Part shown: piece by piece, positions 45,842-55,545 of the stretch | Layout: every line of letters begins with the position of its first letter | How positions within the stretch are numbered: position 1 is the first letter of the stretch | NCBI GenBank assembly: GCA_035762345.1 | Contig: DASTPE010000066.1 | Span: 1-64,000 of the forward strand | Direction: 5' to 3' | Length of the DNA: 64,000 bases | Origin: SCGC-AG-212-J23 sp035762345 | GTDB taxonomy: Bacteria > Pseudomonadota > Gammaproteobacteria > Burkholderiales > SG8-39 | Program-made: the position numbers and the translations under genes | The notes under the pieces: generated by a model | Told to the model about the DNA's origin: nothing | Seen by the model: the letters and a program-made list of their open reading frames with translations, nothing else | Databases searched by the model: none

Positions 45842-46915
<1,074 letters not shown>

Positions 46916-47326
46916 AGCACGCGCGCTGCGGCTCCTCGCCAGGCGGGAACACTCGCGCGACGAGCTCGCGCGCAAGCTCTCGCCGCACGCCGAGTCACCG
47001 GAAGCGCTGGAGAGGGTCCTCGATTTTCTCGTTTCAAGCAACTGTCTTTCCAACGAGCGCTTTGCCGAGGTCCGCGCACACTGGCTCGCGCGCAAGTACG
47101 GCGCAGCCAAGATCCGGCAGGATCTGACGAGCAAAGGCGTGGCCGTTGAGCTGGCCGATCGCGTCACTTCCGACATCGAGGAGATGGATAAAGCAAAGGC
47201 CATCCTCGCCCGCAAATACTCCGTGCCTGCCACGACTCGGGAAGAGCGCGCGAAGCGTGCGCGCTTCTTGCAGGGTCGCGGTTTTTCGGGCGACGTCATC
47301 CGCCGCCTGGTGCTGCGCGACGAGGT

Positions 47327-48295
47327 CTAGAAGCTCACCGCGAGGCCGACCGCCCAGCCCGTAACGTTGTTGCCGATCTTGTAGCGCACGAGGAGCCTCG
47401 TACGGTCCACGATGACGTCGTACTTGGTCGAGTCGAGCTCCAGACCGACGCCGAAGGAGTGAATGTCGTCGAAGCCGAGCACTCCCTCGAGATCGCCGAG
47501 AAACCGGGTGTATGCGTACTCGAGCACGTACCGCAAGGGCCGCTCGAGGAGATTGATCCCGGTCGGCGCCCGCCAGCGCGACCAAAGCGAGACACTCTGC
47601 GCGCTCGCCTGGCCCTCCACGGCCGCGGAGCTGTCGAAGCTCTGAAGATAGATGTTGCTGTAGCGAAGCTCGAGGTCGATCTCGTTTTCCGGCCGATAGC
47701 GCTCGTAGTCGAGCATGAGGGAGCCGCCGAGCCCGAACGCGTTGAGCTCGCCGCCCTGCAGGAACTCGGGCTCGGCGCCGCTTCGAGTCGCGAGGAAGCC
47801 ACCGCCGTCCGCGCCGCTGCTCGTGACGCGCCCCAGCGAAATATTGAAGATCGGCCGCAGCGTCCATCCGGCGGCGGCAAGCGGAAAATCCCAGCCGATT
47901 CCGCCACTCAGCGATACGCTTTCCCAGGTCACCTGGACCGCCTGTTCGACCTCCGGGGTCCCCAGGAAGAAAGTCGGGTCGTAGCGCGCATAGGCCGCCG
48001 TGCCTTCGAGGTACAGCGGGAGGTTCTTGCTGATCGTGAACCCGCCACCGACCGATCCTTGCTTGAAGTCCGGATTGCCCGTCTCCTGGTTGAAGATCGA
48101 AAGCGAGCCAGTCGTCACATCCGGAGTCACAGTGAAGCCCATCAGCGCAAGCACGCCGTTCGCGAGCTTCTGCACGTCGACACCGACGATCCCGGAGTCC
48201 TGCGCCAGCGCGAGCGTTGGTGCGAGCGCGCACGCAGTGCAGAGCGCGCGCAAGGCGGCACTTCGGGGCCGTGCTGTTTGAGCCAAATTAATCAA
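47327..48295 (-). CDS. Predicted outer-membrane beta-barrel protein
   Basis: The 322-residue precursor starts with a signal peptide (RALCTACALAPTLALA, cleavage near residue 31) and has alternating hydrophobic/hydrophilic strands, abundant Gly/Tyr/Trp and ends WAVGLAVSF, a C-terminal aromatic as recognised by the BAM machinery. About ten to fourteen strands fit. It resembles solitary autotransporter-type barrel proteins, but I cannot name the family firmly, and no passenger domain is seen. Confidence 0.72.
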   Translation of the reverse strand: MINLAQTARPRSAALRALCTACALAPTLALAQDSGIVGVDVQKLANGVLALMGFTVTPDVTTGSLSIFNQETGNPDFKQGSVGGGFTISKNLPLYLEGTAAYARYDPTFFLGTPEVEQAVQVTWESVSLSGGIGWDFPLAAAGWTLRPIFNISLGRVTSSGADGGGFLATRSGAEPEFLQGGELNAFGLGGSLMLDYERYRPENEIDLELRYSNIYLQSFDSSAAVEGQASAQSVSLWSRWRAPTGINLLERPLRYVLEYAYTRFLGDLEGVLGFDDIHSFGVGLELDSTKYDVIVDRTRLLVRYKIGNNVTGWAVGLAVSF

Positions 48296-48386
48296 GAAGT
48301 CCGATTGTGAGGCGCGCAGTCATCCGCCGGTACTGTAGATACGTTCATGCGAGGACAGGCAGTCGCCTGGGAGAGGGGGTGAGACC

Positions 48387-48725
48387 ATGGATCAGGCACA
48401 AGCATTGGCGATCGTAAGGTCGCTCGCTAACGGCGTCGATCCCGAAAGCGGCGAGGTGTTCGCGGCGGACAGCACGTACCAGCGGCCGCAGGTCGTGCGC
48501 GCGCTGTACGAGGCGGCCGCGGCGCTCGAGAGAATCGAGCGCTTCGAACGGCGCCGCAGTCAGATGCCGCAAAAGACCGGCGAGCCTTGGAGCGAGGAGG
48601 AAGATCGAAAGCTCCTCGCAGCCTTCGACGCTGGCCGCGCGCTGCAGGAGCTCGCCGCGGCGCACGAGCGCACGATGGGCGCAGTGCGCGCCCGTCTGTT
48701 GAAGTACGGGCGCATCAACGCCTAG
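48387..48725 (+). CDS. Small Myb/SANT-like protein of unknown function
   Basis: A 112-residue protein in two parts: a helical N-terminus (ALAIVRSLANGVDPESGEVFAADSTYQRPQVVRALYEAAAAL) and a C-terminal SANT/Myb-like helix-turn-helix, EPWSEEEDRKLLAAFDAGRALQELAAAHERTMGAVRARLLKYG. The W-x3-ED spacing fits a DNA-binding Myb repeat, seen in some bacterial DNA-processing proteins. GAGAGGGGG lies ahead of the ATG. The N-terminal pattern is like that appended to helicase-type proteins. Function unknown. Confidence 0.75.
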   Translation: MDQAQALAIVRSLANGVDPESGEVFAADSTYQRPQVVRALYEAAAALERIERFERRRSQMPQKTGEPWSEEEDRKLLAAFDAGRALQELAAAHERTMGAVRARLLKYGRINA

Positions 48726-48733
48726 TCGCTTCT

Positions 48734-48762
48734 CCCGGGGCCGCCCGGCCGGCGTCCCCGGG
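48734..48762. terminator. GC-rich hairpin after the Myb-like gene (weak terminator candidate)
   Basis: CCCGGGG (48734-48740) pairs with CCCCGGG (48756-48762), with further GC-rich pairing possible inside. Only three Ts follow, so intrinsic termination would be weak. TAGAAT at 48779-48784 could be the -10 of alaS just downstream. Confidence 0.35.
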
Positions 48763-48790
48763 GCTTTGGGCGGTGAAGTAGAATTCCAGA

Positions 48791-51403
48791 GTGAAATCAA
48801 GCGAAATCCGCACGGGCTTCCTGGAGTATTTCCGCTCCAAGGGTCACGAGATCGTGCCCTCGAGCCCGCTCGTGCCGGCGAACGACCCGACGCTGCTGTT
48901 CGTCAACTCCGGCATGGTGCAGTTCAAGGATGTATTCCTCGGTAGGGAGACACGACCCTACAAACGTGCCACCACGGCGCAGAGATCGTTGCGCGCCGGC
49001 GGCAAGCACAACGACCTGGAGAACGTCGGGTACACCGCGCGCCACCATACCTTCTTCGAGATGCTCGGCAACTTCTCCTTCGGCGACTACTTCAAAAGGG
49101 ACGCGATCCATTTCGCCTGGGAGCTGCTCACCAGGGTGTACAAGCTAGCGCCCGAGCGCCTCTGGACGACGGTCTACGAGACCGACGACGAAGCCTACGC
49201 GCTGTGGACCAAGGTGATCGGCGTGCCGCCCGAACGCTGCGTTCGAATTGGCGACAAGCCGGGCGGCCAGAAATACCAGTCCGATAACTTCTGGCAGATG
49301 GCCGACACCGGTCCTTGCGGGCCGTGCAGCGAAATTTTTTACGACCACGGTCCGGGCATCCAGGGCGGCCCTCCGGGTTCGCCGGACGCCGACGGCGACC
49401 GCTACGTCGAGATCTGGAACCTGGTCTTTATGCAGTTCAACCGGGACGAGCAGGGCGTGCTCCATCCCCTGCCCAAGCCTTCGGTCGATACCGGCATGGG
49501 CCTGGAGCGCATAGCTGCGGTGCTGCAGGGCAAGCGCTCGAACTACGACATCGATCTGTTTCAGGATCTCATCAAGGCGGCCGCGCGCGAGACCAGTCAG
49601 CGCGAGCTGAAAAATCCGTCTCTCAATGTCATCGCGGACCATATTCGCGCGTGCAGCTTCCTCATTGTCGATGGCGTCATTCCTGGCAACGAGGGTCGCG
49701 GCTACGTCTTGAGGAGGATCATCAGAAGGGCGATTCGCCACGGCTACAAGCTCGGCCAGAAGCACCCTTTCTTCTACCGCCTGGTCGACGATCTGGACCG
49801 GGTCATGGGCGATGCGTACCCGGAACTTCGCTCTGCAAGGAACAGAGTTGCCGACGTGCTGAAGCAAGAGGAGGAGCGCTTCGCCGAGACGTTGGACAAC
49901 GGCATGGCCGTCCTCGAGTCCGCGCTCGCCTCCGGCGAGAAGCTGCTCGACGGCGACACGGTGTTTCGGCTCTACGACACGTTCGGTTTCCCGGTCGACC
50001 TGACGGCGGACATCGCCCGCGAGCGCGGCGTGCGCATCGACATGGCCGGGTTCGAGGCCGCGATGGACCAGCAGCGCGAGCGCGCGCGCGCGGCGTCGAA
50101 GTTCGCCGCCGCCTCGACGCTCGAGTACGAGGGAAGCAGCACCGAATTTCACGGCTACGACACGCTAACCCTTGCGGCCAAGGTCGTCGCGCTCTACCGC
50201 GAAGGGGGCAAGGTTCAGGCGCTGAAAAGCGGCGAGCGTGGCACGGTGGTGCTCGATCGCACGCCTTTTTATGCCGAGGCGGGCGGCCAGGTCGGGGACA
50301 AGGGAGAGTTGGTCGCCGCCGGCGGCACCTTCGAGGTCGCGGCTACGCAGAAGATCCAGGCCGAGGTCTACGGCCACCACGGCACGCTCAAGACCGGCAC
50401 GCTCAAGGTCGGCGACAACGTGGAGGCAAGCGTCGATACCGCGCTGCGCGCGCGCACCATGCGCAACCACTCGGTCACCCATCTCATGCACAAAGCGCTG
50501 CGCGAGGTGCTCGGCCCGCACGTGCAGCAGAAGGGCTCGCTCGTCGACCCGGACAAGACGCGCTTCGATTTCTCGCACGACAAGCCGGTAGCTGAAGCCG
50601 AGCTGCGCGAGGTCGAGCAGCGGGTGAACGCCGAGATCCTGCAGAACACGCCGACGCGCGCTCAAGTGATGCCGATCGACGAAGCGAAGAACTCCGGCGC
50701 GATGATGCTCTTCGGCGAGAAATACGGCGACGAAGTGCGCGTGCTCGACATCGGCTCGTCGCGCGAGTTCTGCGGAGGTACGCACGTCGCGCGCACCGGG
50801 GATATCGGGCTTTTCAAGATCTATTCCGAAGGCGGCGTCGCCGCCGGGATCCGGCGGATCGAAGCAACGACCGGCTCGATCGCGCTCGCCATTGTCGACC
50901 GGCAGCTGCGCGAGCTGGCGCAGGTAGCGAAGCAGGTGCGGGCTCAGCCTGGCGCAGTGGAGAAGGCCGTTGGCGCGCTACTGGAAGAAAAAAAGGCGCT
51001 CGAGAAGGAGCTCGGACGTCTGCGCTCGAGGCTTGCCCTCGGGCAAGGACAGGACCTCGCCGCGCAGGCGGTGGATGTGAAGGGCGCCAAAGTTCTCGTC
51101 GCCACGCTGGATGGCGCGGACGCCAAGACGCTGCGCGCGACCATGGACAAGCTGAAAGACCGGCTGAAATCGGCGGCGATCGTGCTCGGCGCGGTGAACG
51201 ACGGCAAGGTGGCGCTCATTGCAGGCGTGACCGCGGACCTGACCGGGAAACTCAAGGCGGGCGAGCTGGTCAACTACGTGGCGCGGCAAGTGGGCGGCAA
51301 GGGCGGCGGCCGGCCTGACATGGCTGAGGCCGGCGGCACGGAGCCCGCCAAGCTGCCGGTAGCCCTGCAATCGGTCAAGTCATGGGTGGAGCAACGGGTA
51401 TGA
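48791..51403 (+). CDS. alaS: Alanyl-tRNA synthetase
   Basis: AlaS charges tRNA-Ala and edits mischarged Ser and Gly. The 870-residue protein has the class II catalytic core (RAGGKHNDLENVGYTARHHTFFEMLGNFSFGDYFK), RRIIRRAIRHG, the editing HxxxH in RNHSVTHLMHKALREVLG (about 558), CGGTHVARTGDIG and the C-Ala domain. GTG at 48791. Confidence 0.99.
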   Translation: MKSSEIRTGFLEYFRSKGHEIVPSSPLVPANDPTLLFVNSGMVQFKDVFLGRETRPYKRATTAQRSLRAGGKHNDLENVGYTARHHTFFEMLGNFSFGDYFKRDAIHFAWELLTRVYKLAPERLWTTVYETDDEAYALWTKVIGVPPERCVRIGDKPGGQKYQSDNFWQMADTGPCGPCSEIFYDHGPGIQGGPPGSPDADGDRYVEIWNLVFMQFNRDEQGVLHPLPKPSVDTGMGLERIAAVLQGKRSNYDIDLFQDLIKAAARETSQRELKNPSLNVIADHIRACSFLIVDGVIPGNEGRGYVLRRIIRRAIRHGYKLGQKHPFFYRLVDDLDRVMGDAYPELRSARNRVADVLKQEEERFAETLDNGMAVLESALASGEKLLDGDTVFRLYDTFGFPVDLTADIARERGVRIDMAGFEAAMDQQRERARAASKFAAASTLEYEGSSTEFHGYDTLTLAAKVVALYREGGKVQALKSGERGTVVLDRTPFYAEAGGQVGDKGELVAAGGTFEVAATQKIQAEVYGHHGTLKTGTLKVGDNVEASVDTALRARTMRNHSVTHLMHKALREVLGPHVQQKGSLVDPDKTRFDFSHDKPVAEAELREVEQRVNAEILQNTPTRAQVMPIDEAKNSGAMMLFGEKYGDEVRVLDIGSSREFCGGTHVARTGDIGLFKIYSEGGVAAGIRRIEATTGSIALAIVDRQLRELAQVAKQVRAQPGAVEKAVGALLEEKKALEKELGRLRSRLALGQGQDLAAQAVDVKGAKVLVATLDGADAKTLRATMDKLKDRLKSAAIVLGAVNDGKVALIAGVTADLTGKLKAGELVNYVARQVGGKGGGRPDMAEAGGTEPAKLPVALQSVKSWVEQRV

Positions 51404-51741
51404 AGAGAGTGCTTTTCGCCGCAGTCCTTGCGTTCCCGGTAGCGGTTTTCGCTCACCACGGCTGGAGCGAGTACGACTCCTCGAGCGAGCTCAAGCTCAC
51501 CGGCAAGATCGTCGAGTCGGGCTACGAGCATCCGCACGGGCACGTCAGCCTCGAGGTCCCGGGCAAGACCTGGCAGGTTGTGCTTGCGCCGCCTTCACGC
51601 ATGGAGCGCCGTGGCCTCGAAAAAGGCGCGCTCAAGCCCGGTATGACGGCGACCGTGATCGGCTATCCGAACCGAAACAAGCCGGAAGAGATGCGTGCCG
51701 AACGCATCATCATCGACGGGAAGACCGTAGAGCTGAGATGA
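51400..51741 (+). CDS. Small periplasmic protein, DUF6152-like
   Basis: The 113-residue precursor has a signal peptide (KRVLFAAVLAFPVAVFA, cleavage before HHGW) and a compact beta domain with HHGWSEYDSSSELKLTGKIV and KPGMTATVIGYPN. It looks like the DUF6152 group, whose members often sit with DUF6644 membrane proteins, as here. An N-terminal His pair could bind metal, an inference only. ATGA overlap with alaS suggests coupled translation. Confidence 0.78.
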   Translation: MKRVLFAAVLAFPVAVFAHHGWSEYDSSSELKLTGKIVESGYEHPHGHVSLEVPGKTWQVVLAPPSRMERRGLEKGALKPGMTATVIGYPNRNKPEEMRAERIIIDGKTVELR

Positions 51742-52238
51742 CGCCGTCGGGCGGTCCGCTCGGCGCGCTGGAGGCGTCCGTCCTCGGACAGGCTATGCGG
51801 CAGTGGCTGTGGCTTTATCCGAGCGTAGAGGTCGTGCACATCGTCGGCATCGGTCTGCTGTTCGGCTCGATCGCGGTGTTCGACCTGCGCTTGCTGGGTT
51901 TCTCCCGCGGCATTTCCGTTAGAACGCTCGCGCGCCATGTCCTTCCCTGGACGGCGGGAGCCTTCATCCTCATCATCCCGAGCGGGCTGGCGATGTTCAC
52001 CGCCCACGCCACGGAGTTCGCCCAGAGCGAGGTGTTCGTCGTCAAAATGCTGCTCATCCTCGCGGCTGGAATCAACGCCGCGCTCTTTCACACGATCACG
52101 TTCCGCGCCGCCGACGTGTGGGATTCCGAGGAGATGCGCAAGCGCCCGCCACCGCCGTCGGCACGCGCGGCGGGCGCGATCTCGCTTTTGCTGTGGATTT
52201 CAGTAATCGGGTGCGGGCGATTACTGGCGTATTTCTAG
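51738..52238 (+). CDS. Four-helix inner-membrane protein, DUF6644-like
   Basis: The 166-residue protein has four hydrophobic helices (about 27-47, 68-90, 98-117 and 142-164) with conserved-looking histidines in VEVVHIVGIGLLFGS and LFHTITFR, a pattern that could coordinate haem in a membrane cytochrome, though this is inference. It overlaps DUF6152 by four bases and its end overlaps the convergent AAA gene by four bases. Confidence 0.75.
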   Translation: MTPSGGPLGALEASVLGQAMRQWLWLYPSVEVVHIVGIGLLFGSIAVFDLRLLGFSRGISVRTLARHVLPWTAGAFILIIPSGLAMFTAHATEFAQSEVFVVKMLLILAAGINAALFHTITFRAADVWDSEEMRKRPPPPSARAAGAISLLLWISVIGCGRLLAYF

Positions 52239-53200
52239 AAACCTATTCTCTGCTTCTTTGCGCGCGGGTCCTGGATGTCGTCGGGCCCGAGCTCGGAGCG
52301 GCCGGCGAGCTTCGCGGTGCCGAAGGCACCCTGTAGTGTCCGGCGCATCTCGCGCGGCGGCATCGACGCGAGCTTGTCCAGCGCGGACTCCGAGAGCACC
52401 TCGGGGAATTGCCGCCCCCAGTCGTGCGAGTTGCGGATCTCGCGGTAGATGGTCGTCGCGATGGCGCGCGAGCCGGCTGCGTCGGGCGCTTCGATCTCGT
52501 ACACCGTGAGCCGATCGAGCAGCGGCTCGGGAATGCGGACCGGATCGTTTGCCGTGGCAAGCCACACGGCGCCGGAGGCGTCTATCGGCAGCTCGGCGAA
52601 CTCATCGACGAAGCGCGTCGCGGTCTGCACTTCGAGCAGCTCGTAGAGTGCGCCCAGCGGATCGTACTGCCCGTCGCCGCTCGCCTTGTCCAGCTCATCG
52701 ACCACGATCACCGGGTTGGCGTAGTCGCCGTTCACGAAGGTGTCGAACACCTTGCCCGGCTTCGCGTTCTTCCACTGCGAAGACGCGCCCGAAAGCACCC
52801 AGCCGGCGGTCAGCGAACTCATTGGCACGAAGCCGAAGCCCGTGCCTAGCAGCTCCGCCACCTTGCGTGCGAAATGGGTCTTGCCGATACCCGGCTCGCC
52901 CAGCAGCAGCATCGGCGGCAGCTCGATCGAGTCGTTCGAATCGATGCACAGCGCAAGGTGCTTGCGGATGTCGGCGAGCACCTGAGCGAAGTTCGGTAGC
53001 TCGGCGAACAGGCGCTCCATCTCGGGCAGCGCCGACGGCTTGACGGTGAAGCGCTGCCCGCCCAGGCGCACCATCTTCTCGTACAGCGAGCGCAGCGCTT
53101 CATTCGCGCTCGGCGGCAGCTCCTGGAGCGCCTTTTCGACCGACGAAACGTCGTAGACGTCCTTGAAGCCTGCGATAGGAATGGCGACGTTAGCCGGCAT
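52235..53200 (-). CDS. Lon-like AAA ATPase without protease domain
   Basis: The 321-residue protein has a helical N-terminal region (to about 85), then an AAA domain with Walker A GEPGIGKTHFARK (about 102-114), Walker B VIVVDELDKASG (about 164-175), sensor-1 VWLATANDP and an arginine finger in LLDRLT. The AAA core resembles Lon ATPase, but no Ser-Lys protease domain follows. Its role is unknown; a chaperone or remodelling activity is plausible. The start codon lacks a clear ribosome site and sits 9 bases from a terminator-like hairpin. Confidence 0.85.
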   Translation of the reverse strand: MPANVAIPIAGFKDVYDVSSVEKALQELPPSANEALRSLYEKMVRLGGQRFTVKPSALPEMERLFAELPNFAQVLADIRKHLALCIDSNDSIELPPMLLLGEPGIGKTHFARKVAELLGTGFGFVPMSSLTAGWVLSGASSQWKNAKPGKVFDTFVNGDYANPVIVVDELDKASGDGQYDPLGALYELLEVQTATRFVDEFAELPIDASGAVWLATANDPVRIPEPLLDRLTVYEIEAPDAAGSRAIATTIYREIRNSHDWGRQFPEVLSESALDKLASMPPREMRRTLQGAFGTAKLAGRSELGPDDIQDPRAKKQRIGF

Positions 53201-53209
53201 GGTTATTCG

Positions 53210-53239
53210 AAAAAGCTAGCACGATGCCTTCGTGCTAGC
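53210..53239 (-). terminator. Terminator-like hairpin directly before the AAA ATPase start
   Basis: On the minus strand, GCTAGCACGA and TCGTGCTAGC (complement of 53239-53230 and 53224-53215) form a perfect 10-pair stem with a 5-base loop, followed at once by five Ts (53214-53210). This has the form of an intrinsic terminator, yet it lies between any promoter of the divergent spacer and the ATG at 53200. It could be an attenuator, or it could end antisense transcription entering from the right. Confidence 0.6.
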
Positions 53240-53302
53240 AAACACCTTGCCTGGCAACGCGTCGCTGAGAGTGCTAATCGAGTACAGTAGTTCTTCACGA
53301 CT

Positions 53303-53728
53303 ATGGCTACCTTGACGCGCGAGCACTTCAATAGCTTCGGCCAGGGGCATCTCCCCGGCCTGATGGGCGTGGAAATTGTCACGGTTTCCGGCGAGGCTGT
53401 GGAAAGCCGTAGGTCGGTGCGGCGCGAAGTCATGGCGCCGAACGGTTTCTTGCACGCCGCCTCGGTCGTGGCACTCGCCGACACAAGCTGCGGTTACGGC
53501 TGCGTCGCGGCCCTGCCGGAGAGCGCCAAGGGCTTCACGACCATCGAGCTCAAGGCGAACTTCCTGGGCACCGCGCGCGAGGGCGCAATCACCTGCCGCG
53601 CCACCCCGGTCCACCTAGGCCGTACGACGCAGGTGTGGGACGCCGTGGTCTCCAATGAGGCAACCGGGGCGAAGATTGCGCTGTTTCGGTGCACCCAAAT
53701 GGTTTTGTGGCAGAATCCCGAGCTGTGA
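53303..53728 (+). CDS. PaaI-family hotdog thioesterase
   Basis: The 141-residue protein has the hotdog signature GFLHAASVVALADTSCGYGCVAAL with a likely catalytic Asp (about residue 60), then TTIELKANFLGTAREG and GRTTQVWDAVVSN. It should hydrolyse an acyl-CoA thioester, phenylacetyl- or hydroxybenzoyl-type substrates being common in the family. The stop shares GTGA with the aroG leader reading frame, so the leader may be coupled to it. Confidence 0.9.
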   Translation: MATLTREHFNSFGQGHLPGLMGVEIVTVSGEAVESRRSVRREVMAPNGFLHAASVVALADTSCGYGCVAALPESAKGFTTIELKANFLGTAREGAITCRATPVHLGRTTQVWDAVVSNEATGAKIALFRCTQMVLWQNPEL

Positions 53729-53790
53729 CAAGCCGGTTCTCCTTTGGCTTCTTTTGTTTCCCCTGCCTGCTGGCGGACGGGACCGGCTAA
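53725..53790 (+). CDS. Phe-rich leader peptide upstream of aroG
   Basis: A 21-codon frame from GTG 53725 (overlapping the thioesterase stop as GTGA) to TAA 53788. Five of 21 codons are Phe, at positions 5, 7, 9, 10 and 12 (R-F-S-F-G-F-F-C-F). It is not long enough to be a structured protein. The Phe run lies just 5' of alternative RNA hairpins and a terminator, so the ribosome's progress through it could report charged tRNA-Phe. The peptide itself need not be functional. Confidence 0.72.
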   Translation: MTSRFSFGFFCFPCLLADGTG

Positions 53791-53849
53791 GCTCTAACTC
53801 CGAATCCAAACAAGAACCGCCAGCGCCAAAAGCCTGGCGGTTTTTTTTT
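53731..53849 (+). promoter_or_regulatory. Ribosome-mediated transcription attenuator of aroG
   Basis: Four pairing segments are visible. Segment 1 AGCCGGT (53731-53737) pairs with ACCGGCT (53782-53788). Segment 2 GCTGGCGG (53769-53776) can pair with segment 3 CCGCCAGC (53817-53824), the antiterminator. Segment 3, AACCGCCAG (53815-53823), can instead pair with segment 4 CTGGCGGTT (53834-53842), followed by a run of Ts through 53849: the terminator. Segments 2 and 4 share CTGGCGG. A ribosome stalled at the Phe codons would cover segment 1, free segment 2 and favour readthrough into aroG. Confidence 0.72.
53815..53849 (+). terminator. Intrinsic terminator in the aroG leader
   Basis: A 9-pair stem (AACCGCCAG / CTGGCGGTT) with a 10-base loop and nine consecutive Ts (53841-53849, the first two completing the stem). 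It also ends the thioesterase transcript. It lies 14-48 bases before the aroG start, consistent with attenuation. Confidence 0.85.
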
Positions 53850-53862
53850 GCCCGAGGCCACT

Positions 53863-54948
<1,086 letters not shown>

Positions 54949-54973
54949 GGATTCGGCATAATCGAGCGCGCCC

Positions 54974-55516
54974 ATGCCCGAACGCCCGCAGCAGCTCGTG
55001 CACCTTGAGTACCTCGGGGATGCCACGCAGTTCGCCGGCCAGATGCATGCGCTCATCCCGAAATGCGCGCTGCTCGAGAACTTCTCGGCCGCGGAGGTGC
55101 AGCTGCTTGCGCACTTCATGGCCGTCTACCGGGCGGAAGCCGCGACCGAGATCATCCGGGAAGGGGACGGCGGCGACTTCATGCTCATGGTGCTGGAGGG
55201 CCGGGTCGAGGTGCACAAGCGCGATCGCTGGAACACGCCGCAGCTTCTCGCGTCGGTGGACGCGGGCAGGACCTTGGGCGAAATGTCGATGATCGACGGC
55301 GAGCCGCGCTTCGCCACCTGCCTCGCCGCCGAACCCACGCTGATCGCGGTGCTTGACCGCGAAAGCCTCGCGCGCATTATCGTCGAGCAGCCGCTGCTCG
55401 GAGCCAAGATCCTTATGGAGCTGGTGCTCATGCTCTCGCAGCGCCTGCGCGCTACGAGCAAGCGACTGCTCGGCCTGCTCGACGACCATTCGCACGGCGC
55501 GGCCAACATCCTGTAA
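54974..55516 (+). CDS. Cyclic nucleotide-binding domain protein
   Basis: The 180-residue protein is a single cNMP-binding barrel (about 28-150) with phosphate-binding cassette GEMSMIDGEPRFATCLA. There is no helix-turn-helix, kinase or channel domain, so it may be a small-ligand sensor acting on an unknown partner. CATAAT at 54957-54962 could be a -10, close to the ATG. Confidence 0.85.
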   Translation: MPERPQQLVHLEYLGDATQFAGQMHALIPKCALLENFSAAEVQLLAHFMAVYRAEAATEIIREGDGGDFMLMVLEGRVEVHKRDRWNTPQLLASVDAGRTLGEMSMIDGEPRFATCLAAEPTLIAVLDRESLARIIVEQPLLGAKILMELVLMLSQRLRATSKRLLGLLDDHSHGAANIL

Positions 55517-55545
55517 GCCCGGCGCCGTCCGCGCGACCAAGCCTC

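Noticed and set aside
53203..53484. 93-codon minus-strand frame before the AAA ATPase
   Set aside because: Most of it lies antisense to the thioesterase and has no motif. Only the part downstream of 53298 is discussed, as a possible leader.
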